From Acidobacteriota bacterium (GTDB lineage Bacteria > Acidobacteriota > UBA6911), in NCBI GenBank assembly GCA_016933615.1, contig JAFGAO010000045.1, positions 1 through 39,992 on the forward strand: a stretch of DNA of 39,992 bases, given 5' to 3'. Shown here piece after piece: positions 33,457 to 39,992 of this stretch. The translations under genes were made by a program, and so were the position numbers. Position 1 is the first letter of the stretch. Each line of letters opens with the position of its first letter. The notes beneath the pieces are model-generated. The model searched no databases and was not told the DNA's origin. It saw only the letters and a program-made list of their open reading frames with translations.

Positions 33457-33723
33457 CTACCCCTTCTTGAGATACAGGATGTTCCCCTTACGCGAAACCT
33501 TGTATCCCTTCTTTTCTAACTGCGCCTTCTGCTTGGCAGCGGATTCCGCAGTCTTGTACTCGCGTTTGTCGCTCTTTGCGGCCTTTGCTTTAGGCTTGGC
33601 CTTTGCTTTAGGCTTGGCCGGTGCTTTTTTCTTGGCCGGTGCTTTTTTCTTGGCTACCACCTTCTTCTTGGCTGCTGCTTTGGGTTTGGCTTTCGGTTTG
33701 GGTTTAGCTTTGGCTGTTGCCAT
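33457..33723 (-). CDS. Histone H1-like Lys/Ala/Pro-rich DNA-binding protein
   Basis: 88 residues from the ATG at 33723, which has GAGGAGG six bases upstream; an ATG two codons earlier touches that site and is less likely, and the frame extends still further without support. Residues 1-50 are almost only Lys, Ala, Pro and Val in repeats such as KPKAKPKA and KKKAPAKKKAPAK, like histone H1 tails and the bacterial AlgP/Hc1 proteins. The C-terminal 35 residues differ: YKTAESAAKQKAQLEKKGYKV then RKGNILYLKKG, a small possible beta-alpha module. It probably binds DNA or RNA non-specifically and helps compact the nucleoid. The repeat part is encoded by exact DNA repeats. Confidence 0.75.
   Translation of the reverse strand: MATAKAKPKPKAKPKAAAKKKVVAKKKAPAKKKAPAKPKAKAKPKAKAAKSDKREYKTAESAAKQKAQLEKKGYKVSRKGNILYLKKG
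33581..33652. repeat. Two pairs of exact 18-bp tandem repeats inside the H1-like gene
   Basis: GCCTTTGCTTTAGGCTTG occurs at 33581-33598 and 33599-33616; GCCGGTGCTTTTTTCTTG occurs at 33617-33634 and 33635-33652. Unit length is six codons, so copy-number change would keep the frame. They encode the KPKAKA and KKAPA units. Confidence 0.9.
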
Positions 33724-34003
33724 TTTCATCCTCCTCAAGTGGAATGATTCAACCGCTAATCTGCGGATTAGGTTAACCTTGAAATCATAAAAAGGCAAGC
33801 AATGAGAGAGGGTAATGTGAATTTATTCGAAGGAACCCGGCCGCGCCCGTCACCCCTCCTGCATTTCCTAATCCGTATTTATTTATCGGCGCCCTGATCC
33901 GCGGGATTAAGGGAAACCGCCTGCATTCTCCGGAGCCTATAAATAGAGGGCATGAAGGGGGGTCCCCTTTCCGTGTACGATCAAATATCCTTTACCAGTG
34001 CTG
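33724..34003. other. Gap upstream of the H1-like gene
   Basis: With the small ORF at 34004-34180 set aside, about 280 nt remain without a gene. They hold a dyad near 33756-33778 and GC-rich, T-containing sequence with no reading frame I can support. Confidence 0.5.
33756..33778. promoter_or_regulatory. Operator-like dyads upstream of the H1-like gene
   Basis: CTAATC (33756-33761) is mirrored by GATTAG (33766-33771), and the 8-bp palindrome GGTTAACC follows at 33771-33778. They lie 33-55 nt upstream of the H1-like start, within the expected leader or promoter. They may be a repressor site or a leader hairpin. Confidence 0.35.
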
Positions 34004-34180
34004 CTAGAAGGGGACGGATACCGGAAGAACAGCGGCCGTGACGGAATCGGGGAACGGGAAACTTTTTTTGAAAATTTTATGCGCCTGGGATTTTTTTCCA
34101 CGCGCGGCATTCAGCTTTGCGTCGGACTTCTCCAGCGAAAGCGGCGAACCGCATCCCGTACATTTTTGATTTGCAGCCAT
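34004..34180 (-). CDS. Small CxxC-containing ORF after pcrA, doubtful
   Basis: A 58-residue frame starts 16 nt after the pcrA stop on the same strand. It begins MAANQKCTGCGSPLSLEKSD, with a CTGC knuckle like half of a zinc ribbon, then becomes basic, and ends in a hydrophobic VLPVSVPF. There is no good ribosome binding site and no second Cys pair. It may be a real small protein co-transcribed with pcrA, a fragment of a larger zinc-ribbon protein, or chance. Confidence 0.3.
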   Translation of the reverse strand: MAANQKCTGCGSPLSLEKSDAKLNAARGKKSQAHKIFKKSFPFPDSVTAAVLPVSVPF

Positions 34181-34196
34181 GAAGCCGTAATCTTAT

Positions 34197-36491
34197 CTAC
34201 AGCACCTTCAGCTTCGCGTACCGCTCGATCAGTGATTTCCGGCCGACCCTGCTGAAGGATACGACAAGTTTGACGTCGCCTCCGGAACGTTCCCGGCTCA
34301 GCACAATGCCGTCGCCGAACCTGTCGTGACGGACCCGGGTGCCCGCTTTGATTGCCTTCGCTTCGGGAGTCGTCGCCGCAAGACCGGCGGAGTTCTTCTG
34401 CTGCTTTTCCAGGTAGGCTTTGAGTTCGGCGATCGATTTCGGCTGCACTTCCGGCCCTTTGCGCGCCGCGGTTCTCCCGATCGCAGGCGCATCGCGCGCC
34501 GCGGTGCGTTTCCCCCATTCCAGGAAGCTATTTGAGGCGCGGGGTTTTGCGCCGTAAAGGCCGAGCGCGTCGATTCCCGTCCGCTGCAGCAGTTCCGGAG
34601 GCATCTCGCTCACGAATCGGGATATCCTGGCCGGCATTCCGGCATCCGGACCGAAGTGTTTCCGGAAGGGAGTCCAAGTAAGGAACAGTTTCTTGCGGGC
34701 CCGCGTGATGCCCACGTAACAGAGGCGCCTTTCCTCCTCCAGGTCCTCAGGGGAATTCAGCGAATGAGAATGGGGGAAAAGCCCTTCTTCAAGGGCCGCG
34801 AGGAATACCGTGTCGAACTCCAGCCCTTTAGCGCTGTGCAGCGTCATGAGCGACACCCGCGCATCCGGATCAAGATGATCCAGTTCGGAGGAGAGAGAGG
34901 CTCGGTCCAGGAATTCGGATATGGATTCCCCCCGTTGTTCGGATTCGCCGGCGGCCCGCATCAGCTCCTCTATGTTTGCGAGTCGGTTTTCGGCTTCCGA
35001 TGCGGTTTCCATGCGCCGGATCATCTGCTCGTACTGGACATCCTTGAGTACGGCGTCCAGAATCCGGGCGATGGAACCCGTGTCTTTGAGGCCGTTCCAC
35101 TTGTCCAGAAGATCCTGAAAACGATGCAGGGCGCGGGCTGTTCTTGCGGGAAGGCCGGGATCATGGGATTTTTCGCGCAGGACACGGAGAATCGGGACAT
35201 CCGTTTCCAGCGCGATTTCCGTCAGCATATCGACACTGGCTTTGCCGATGCCGCGAGGCGGCGTGTTAATGATTCGAAGCAGGGCGACGTCGTCTTCGGG
35301 GTTGAAAAGAATCCGCAAGTAGGCCAATAGATCTTTAACTTCCATGCGCTGGAAAAAGGCGACGCTTCCCACGACCGCGTAGGGGATCCCCGCATCGGTG
35401 AGAACATCCTCAAAACTCCGCGAAAGGAAATTGGTCCGATATAAAATGGCGCTGTGGCCGCCCGGTTCCCGCAAGAGAATATCCCCCATGCGTTCGGCGA
35501 TCCAGGCGGCCTCTTCGCGTGCGGATCCCGCGCTGTAGCAGGTGATGACGTCTCCGCTCCCGTTGTCCGTCCACAGGATTTTGCCTTTTCGCTCCGTATT
35601 GTTTTGAACCACCGCCCCTGCCGCACTCAGGATATTCTGGCTGGAGCGGTAATTCTGCTCCAGCTTTATGGTTTTGGCCCCCGGGAAATCCTTTTCGAAC
35701 CTGAGTATGTTTTGAATGTCGGCGCCTCGGAATTTATAGATGGACTGGTCCTCGTCCCCGACGACGAAGAGATTCCTGTGCCGGGACGTGAGGAGGCGCA
35801 GCAGGTCGTACTGCGGGCGGTTGGTGTCCTGGTACTCGTCCACGAGAATGTAGCGGTACCGGTCGCTCCAGTCGTTTGCGAGCCCCGGCACTTTCCGCAA
35901 CACTTCGGCTGCTTTGAGAAGAAGATCGTCGAAATCCAGGGAGTGGGTGCTCTGCAGGCGCCGGTTGTAATGCGTGTAAACCTGCTGGACATCCCGGGAG
36001 TCCTCCCATGGGAAGCGCTCGGCATAGCGCTCGGGGGGCGTCCCGTGATTTTTTGCAAAGCTGATCCTGCTGAGGATCTCTCGCGGCGTCCGTTCCGTCC
36101 CGAGGCCTGTTTCATTCAATATATTCTTCACAAGGCGTTTCTGATCGTCCGTGTCGTAAATGGAAAAGTCCCGCCTGTACCCCAGTTGATGGATTTCTTT
36201 TCTCAGGAGACGCACGCAGAAAGAGTGGAATGTCGAAATCAGCGGTTCCGCGCTGCGCGACGGTCCCAGGATCTGCTGGACCCGCTGGCGCATTTCAGCG
36301 GCCGCCTTGTTGGTGAAGGTTACGGCCAGGATGGTTTCGGGCCGGGCCGCGGCGTTCCGGATCAAATAGGCGATCCGGTATGCGATGACGCGGGTCTTCC
36401 CGCTGCCGGCGCCGGCAAGCACCAGTGCGGGACCGGCGCCGTGCTTTACGGCCCGCTGCTGTTCGGGGTTGAGCTGAGACAAAATATCCAT
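34197..36491 (-). CDS. pcrA: UvrD/PcrA-type 3'-5' DNA helicase
   Basis: 764 residues, superfamily 1A helicase acting in nucleotide excision repair, mismatch repair and removal of stalled complexes. Motifs in order: Q motif LNPEQQRAV, Walker A AGAGSGKT (about 26-33), Ia VTFTNKAA, Walker B VDEYQDTN, III GDEDQSIYKFRGA, IV NYRSSQNIL, V LMTLHSAKGLEF, VI YVGITRARKKL. The C-terminus has the Tudor-like domain GTRVRHDRFGDG, typical of PcrA/UvrD (binding RNA polymerase in known cases). All motifs are intact. It starts at ATG 36491 with a weak ribosome binding site. UvrD, PcrA and Rep share this layout; the C-terminal domain favours PcrA/UvrD. Confidence 0.93.
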   Translation of the reverse strand: MDILSQLNPEQQRAVKHGAGPALVLAGAGSGKTRVIAYRIAYLIRNAAARPETILAVTFTNKAAAEMRQRVQQILGPSRSAEPLISTFHSFCVRLLRKEIHQLGYRRDFSIYDTDDQKRLVKNILNETGLGTERTPREILSRISFAKNHGTPPERYAERFPWEDSRDVQQVYTHYNRRLQSTHSLDFDDLLLKAAEVLRKVPGLANDWSDRYRYILVDEYQDTNRPQYDLLRLLTSRHRNLFVVGDEDQSIYKFRGADIQNILRFEKDFPGAKTIKLEQNYRSSQNILSAAGAVVQNNTERKGKILWTDNGSGDVITCYSAGSAREEAAWIAERMGDILLREPGGHSAILYRTNFLSRSFEDVLTDAGIPYAVVGSVAFFQRMEVKDLLAYLRILFNPEDDVALLRIINTPPRGIGKASVDMLTEIALETDVPILRVLREKSHDPGLPARTARALHRFQDLLDKWNGLKDTGSIARILDAVLKDVQYEQMIRRMETASEAENRLANIEELMRAAGESEQRGESISEFLDRASLSSELDHLDPDARVSLMTLHSAKGLEFDTVFLAALEEGLFPHSHSLNSPEDLEEERRLCYVGITRARKKLFLTWTPFRKHFGPDAGMPARISRFVSEMPPELLQRTGIDALGLYGAKPRASNSFLEWGKRTAARDAPAIGRTAARKGPEVQPKSIAELKAYLEKQQKNSAGLAATTPEAKAIKAGTRVRHDRFGDGIVLSRERSGGDVKLVVSFSRVGRKSLIERYAKLKVL

Positions 36492-36775
36492 CGGACAATC
36501 CTAGCAGCCAGGGATTAAAATACAATAGCCCGGCCGTTGAGGTTTCCCGGCATTGCGCCGGGCATCGCGCATCATACGGTTTCAACCGTTGTTGCCGTCG
36601 AGGCCGGAGGCGGCCCTGATTGCGAGTTCCGCAAAAATCCGCCGTAAAAATTTCTTTTCATGCCTCCTCTTCCGGGTATATAAGAGAAATCGCGTTGACG
36701 GCAGGCCGGAATCTGCGGTCCGGGCGATTGCTTCGCGGGATCGCAGCTTTCAATACATAAAGAAGATGCAGCGCC

Positions 36776-39070
36776 ATGAAACCAGAGAAACCTCCGTTGT
36801 ACCGGGATCCCAGACATTCCGCCGAACGCCGCGCGCGGGACCTTCTTTCGCGAATGACCCTTGAGGAAAAAGCCGCCCAGATGCTTTGCATATGGGCGGA
36901 TAAAAGCAAAGCGCTCGTCGACGAACGCGGAAATTTCGATGCGAAGAAGGCCGGGGCCTATTTTAAAAAAAGGACGGGATTAGGGCAGGTGGGAAGGCCG
37001 AGCGACGCCGGGGGCGGAAAGAACGCAAGAGAAATGGCAGAACTGACGAACGCCATTCAGAAATTTTTCATTTCCAGCAGCCGTCACGGCATCCCCGTTG
37101 TATTCCACGAGGAATGCCTCCACGGGCACGCGGCCGTCGGCGCCACGAGTTTCCCCCAGCCTATCGGCCTGGCGGCGACCTTCGATCCCTCGCTGGTCGA
37201 ACGCCTGTATTCGATGACCGCAGAAGAGGCGCGCGTCCGGGGAACCCATCAGGCCCTTACGCCGGTGGCGGATGTCGCCCGGGAACCGCGCTGGGGAAGG
37301 GTGGAGGAAACGTTCGGGGAGGATCCCCACCTGGTTTCCCGCATGGCCGTCGCCGCGGTGCGGGGATTTCAGGGAGACGCTTCCTTCAAGGATAAGAATA
37401 GGGTTATTGCAACTTTAAAACATTTCGCCGCGCACGGGCAGCCGGAATCGGGAACCAACTGCGCCCCCGTCAACGTTTCCGAGCGCGTCCTGCGCGAAGT
37501 GTTCCTGCCTCCCTTCCGCCGGGCGATTCAGGAGGCGGGCGCCGTGAGCGTGATGGCGTCCTATAATGAAATCGACGGGGTCCCCTCGCACGCCAATGCA
37601 TGGCTCCTTCAGGATATACTTCGAAAGGAATGGGGTTTCAAGGGATACGTGGTTTCGGATTATTTCGCCATACGCGAACTTCACGAACGCCCTGAGCTCT
37701 TCGGCAATCACCTGGCCGAAGACGGCGAGCAGGCCGCGGCTCTGGCCGTGAAGGCGGGCGTCAATATCGAGTTGCCCGACCCGGACTGCTACCGCCATAT
37801 CGCCGCGCTTGTCCGGGGGGGAGCCCTCCGGGAATCGACCATCGACGCGCTGGTTTCCCCCATGCTGGAGTGGAAATTCCGCCTGGGGCTTTTTGAGGAT
37901 CCGTACGTGGATCCGGATGCCGCCGAGAGAATCGTGGGTTGCGCCGCCCACCGCGCCTTGGCGCTGGAGGCCGCGCGCAAGACCGTCACGCTCCTCAAAA
38001 ACGAAAACAACGTGGCGCCGCTCGATCCCCGCAAGGTCAAAACGATCGCGGTCATCGGTCCCAACGCGGACCGGGTTCTTCTGGGCGGCTACAGCGGAAT
38101 CCCGGGGCATGCTTCAACCCTGCTCGAGGGAATCCGGGACCGGGTCGGAAATTCGGTGAAAATCCTTTATCACGAAGGATGCAAAATCACGGTGGGAGGT
38201 TCGTGGCAGCAGGATGAAGTGCGCCCGGGCGATCCGGAGGAGGACCGAAGGAGCATCGCCGGGGCTGCAAGGCTGGCCCGAAAGGCGGATGCGGTCGTTC
38301 TGGCCGTCGGCGGGAACGAACAGACTTCCCGGGAAGCCTGGATGGGCAATCACCTCGGCGACCGCGCTTCCCTCGACATGGTCGGGCTTCAGGATGAACT
38401 GGTGGACGCGGTCGCGGCGGCGGGAAAGCCGGTTCTGGCGTTCCTGTTCAACGGAAGGCCGCTTTCAGTGCGCAATCTGGCGCAAAAGGTTGCGGTTATT
38501 TTCGAGTGCTGGTACCTGGGGCAGGAGACGGGACCCGCCGCCGCGGGTGCGCTGTTCGGGGATTTCAGTCCGGGAGGCAAACTTCCGATAACGATTCCGC
38601 GTTCCGCGGGACACCTCCCCGCTTACTACAACTGCAAACCGGCGGCCCGCAGAGGATACCTGTTCGACGACGTAAGCCCGCTCTATGCGTTCGGTTTCGG
38701 ACTGAGTTATGCGAAATTTGAAATAACCCGCCCGCGCCTTGACAGGAAAACGATACGTTCCGACGAATCGACGGCGCTCCGGGTGGATGTGGCCAATACC
38801 GGCAAGGTGCGCGGGGATGAGGTGGTGCAGATGTATATACGGGACAGGGTGAGTTCGGTCACGCGTCCCGTAAAGGAGCTCAAAGGCTTCCGGCGAGTCA
38901 CGCTGGAACCGGGACAAAAAGAGACCGTTGTCCTGCCGATCACTCCGGAACACCTTTCTTTCCACGATATCCGAATGAAACGGGTCGTCGAACCCGGGGA
39001 ATTTGAAATCATGGTCGGAAATTCCTCCAGAGACCGGGACCTTCAGAAGATCCTCTTACGTGTGCGATAA
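36776..39070 (+). CDS. Glycoside hydrolase family 3 enzyme (beta-glucosidase/xylosidase-like)
   Basis: 764 residues. N-terminal GH3 barrel: MTLEEKAAQML, FHEECLHG, ATFDPSL, REPRWGRVEETFGEDP, LKHFAAHG and the nucleophile Asp in VVSDYFAI (D295). The alpha/beta sandwich follows (about 395-600: VALLKNE-like TLLKNENN, AVIGPNA, GGNEQTSREAW), then a fibronectin-III-like C-terminus (about 670-760: VDVANTG, VQMYIRD). It removes terminal glucose or xylose from oligosaccharides. There is no signal peptide, so it should work in the cytoplasm on imported oligosaccharides. The 284-nt gap upstream shows no gene and no clear promoter. Confidence 0.92.
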   Translation: MKPEKPPLYRDPRHSAERRARDLLSRMTLEEKAAQMLCIWADKSKALVDERGNFDAKKAGAYFKKRTGLGQVGRPSDAGGGKNAREMAELTNAIQKFFISSSRHGIPVVFHEECLHGHAAVGATSFPQPIGLAATFDPSLVERLYSMTAEEARVRGTHQALTPVADVAREPRWGRVEETFGEDPHLVSRMAVAAVRGFQGDASFKDKNRVIATLKHFAAHGQPESGTNCAPVNVSERVLREVFLPPFRRAIQEAGAVSVMASYNEIDGVPSHANAWLLQDILRKEWGFKGYVVSDYFAIRELHERPELFGNHLAEDGEQAAALAVKAGVNIELPDPDCYRHIAALVRGGALRESTIDALVSPMLEWKFRLGLFEDPYVDPDAAERIVGCAAHRALALEAARKTVTLLKNENNVAPLDPRKVKTIAVIGPNADRVLLGGYSGIPGHASTLLEGIRDRVGNSVKILYHEGCKITVGGSWQQDEVRPGDPEEDRRSIAGAARLARKADAVVLAVGGNEQTSREAWMGNHLGDRASLDMVGLQDELVDAVAAAGKPVLAFLFNGRPLSVRNLAQKVAVIFECWYLGQETGPAAAGALFGDFSPGGKLPITIPRSAGHLPAYYNCKPAARRGYLFDDVSPLYAFGFGLSYAKFEITRPRLDRKTIRSDESTALRVDVANTGKVRGDEVVQMYIRDRVSSVTRPVKELKGFRRVTLEPGQKETVVLPITPEHLSFHDIRMKRVVEPGEFEIMVGNSSRDRDLQKILLRVR

Positions 39071-39227
39071 CCGTCCCTTTCGCCTCCCGCGCAAAGCGGA
39101 TGCCTCTTCCGCGGAAGAGAAATGCCCGCACGAAAACCCGCGGCCCGGGTCGCGTTTCCATAGCGTTTTCTGCGCGGAATCCCGCCCGAACCTTTCTCCT
39201 TTTTATGGAGGAGATTTCATTCCTTCC

Positions 39228-39255
39228 TTGACACGGCGGTCCAAAAAAAGATAGT
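39228..39255 (+). promoter_or_regulatory. Candidate sigma70 promoter of bamA
   Basis: TTGACA (39228-39233), a 16-nt spacer, GATAGT (39250-39255). The -35 is consensus, the -10 matches at four of six positions. It gives a leader of about 105 nt. I see no sigma54 GG-N10-GC pattern nearby. The rest of the 296-nt gap (39071-39366) holds no gene. Confidence 0.5.
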
Positions 39256-39366
39256 GGTAGGAATCTCAAAGGAATTTTACTCGGATAGAAGCCGCGCCCG
39301 CCCGCACTTGAAAGGGCGCTTGAAAACTGAATACATTAACGATGGGTTTGTAAGGAGGAATTTCAT

Positions 39367-39992
39367 ATGAGCCTTGATTGGGTACCTAGAGAAGACGGGA
39401 AAAAGGACCACAGCCGTTACGGCTCGGAACACTGGGGAACCGAAGCTCCATGCGTCATTTATGAGAAGAAACCTTTGAAGGATCCAAAGGGGAATATCGT
39501 GGAGGGCCTTTTCGTTTCCTGGATCCAGCTCAACAATCCCGCTCAGTATAATTCCTACACGACTGAGATGGTTAAAGGAGTCGTCGCCGGATTTGAGAAT
39601 GCGTCTACGGATCGGGAAGTCGTTGCGGCCGTCTTTACCGCGACGGGTCCCATGGCATTCTGCACCGGCGGCAACACCAAGGAATATTCCGAATATTACA
39701 GCAAGCGCCCCGAGGAATACGGCGCCTATATGGAACTGTTCAACAACATGGTGGATTCCATACTCATGTGCAAGAAGCCCGTGATTTGCCGGGTCAATGG
39801 GATGCGGGTCGCCGGCGGCCAGGAAATCGGCCTGGCCTGCGATCTTGCCGTGGCATCGGACCTGGCCATTTTCGGCCAGGCGGGCCCGAGACACGGATCC
39901 GCGCCGGTCGGCGGCTCTTCCGATTTCCTTCCCTGGTTCCTGACGGTGGAAGACGCCATGTGGAACTGCATCAGCTGCGAAATGTGGAGCGC
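39367..39992 (+). CDS. bamA: 6-Oxocyclohex-1-ene-1-carbonyl-CoA hydrolase, 5' part (runs off the window)
   Basis: 208 codons are present and the frame is open at the window end; the full protein should be about 375-380 residues. The start MSLDWVPRED, then HWGTEAPCVIYEK, NNPAQYNSYTTEMVKGV, FCTGGNTKEY, and VNGMRVAGGQEIGLACD, FGQAGPRHGS and DFLPWF agree very closely with BamA/Oah as I remember it, more than with general enoyl-CoA hydratases. BamA hydrates and hydrolytically opens the alicyclic ring made from benzoyl-CoA, giving 3-hydroxypimelyl-CoA, and is a marker of anaerobic aromatic degradation. ATG 39367 has AAGGAGG eight bases before it. Its own promoter suggests it starts a new operon to the right. 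Confidence 0.93.
   Translation, partial: MSLDWVPREDGKKDHSRYGSEHWGTEAPCVIYEKKPLKDPKGNIVEGLFVSWIQLNNPAQYNSYTTEMVKGVVAGFENASTDREVVAAVFTATGPMAFCTGGNTKEYSEYYSKRPEEYGAYMELFNNMVDSILMCKKPVICRVNGMRVAGGQEIGLACDLAVASDLAIFGQAGPRHGSAPVGGSSDFLPWFLTVEDAMWNCISCEMWS

Noticed and set aside
33581-33652. CRISPR-like repeat array
   Set aside because: The units are directly contiguous 18-mers with no spacers, inside a Lys/Ala-rich coding region.

Overview
This window comes from a GC-rich, Gram-negative-type bacterium. Several genes point to an anaerobic or microaerophilic life. The right edge carries the 5' two-thirds or so of bamA, which opens the ring in anaerobic benzoyl-CoA degradation. A PerR-like regulator sits beside a selenocysteine peroxiredoxin. 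The many exported peptidases, the GPH sugar symporter, the cytoplasmic GH3 glucosidase and the cyanobacterial/plant-type GlgC would fit an anaerobic Acidobacteriota or Desulfobacterota lineage. That placement is inference; there is no rRNA or other phylogenetic marker here.

Layout. 1-2750: CYTH protein, pirin, EamA transporter. 2798-7727: a tight three-gene DNA-damage cassette made of a DUF72 protein, a Y-family polymerase that has lost all its catalytic carboxylates (ImuB-like), and an intact DnaE2-type polymerase. 7733-11361: an oxidative/sulfur stress block with a PerR-like regulator, a Sec-peroxiredoxin with an in-frame UGA and a SECIS-like hairpin, an MBL/rhodanese protein, the stump of a second peroxiredoxin, and a UlaG-like MBL protein. 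11473-14856: a HExxH lipoprotein and a convergent exported TPR protein, separated by a run of hairpins. 15015-17083: a ParB-like protein overlapping a spore-photoproduct-lyase-like radical SAM protein. 17340-20987: a REC-HD-GYP regulator, a candidate structured RNA, and a Cu+-type P-ATPase. 21088-25894: a peptidyl-dipeptidase-like lipoprotein, a GPH symporter and an Xaa-Pro peptidase.

26037-32047 is a histidine biosynthesis run, hisD-C-B-H-A-F-I. Its first four genes are tightly packed. Its last three are spread by 130-190 nt gaps, one of which holds a large palindromic repeat. hisG and hisE are not in the run. glgC follows hisI and ends at a strong bidirectional terminator shared with a convergent histone-H1-like gene. 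Then come pcrA/uvrD (minus), a GH3 glycosidase and bamA.

The observations most worth following are: (1) the DUF72 / dead Y-polymerase / DnaE2 cassette, in which two of three partners look catalytically degenerate; (2) the Sec-peroxiredoxin, which an ordinary ORF caller splits at its UGA; (3) the ParB-like plus SPL-like pair, whose radical SAM enzyme lacks the lyase's hydrogen-donor Cys; (4) structured non-coding RNA candidates upstream of copA and hisD and between the convergent genes near 13.7 kb. No tRNA, rRNA, CRISPR array, insertion sequence or prophage gene was seen.
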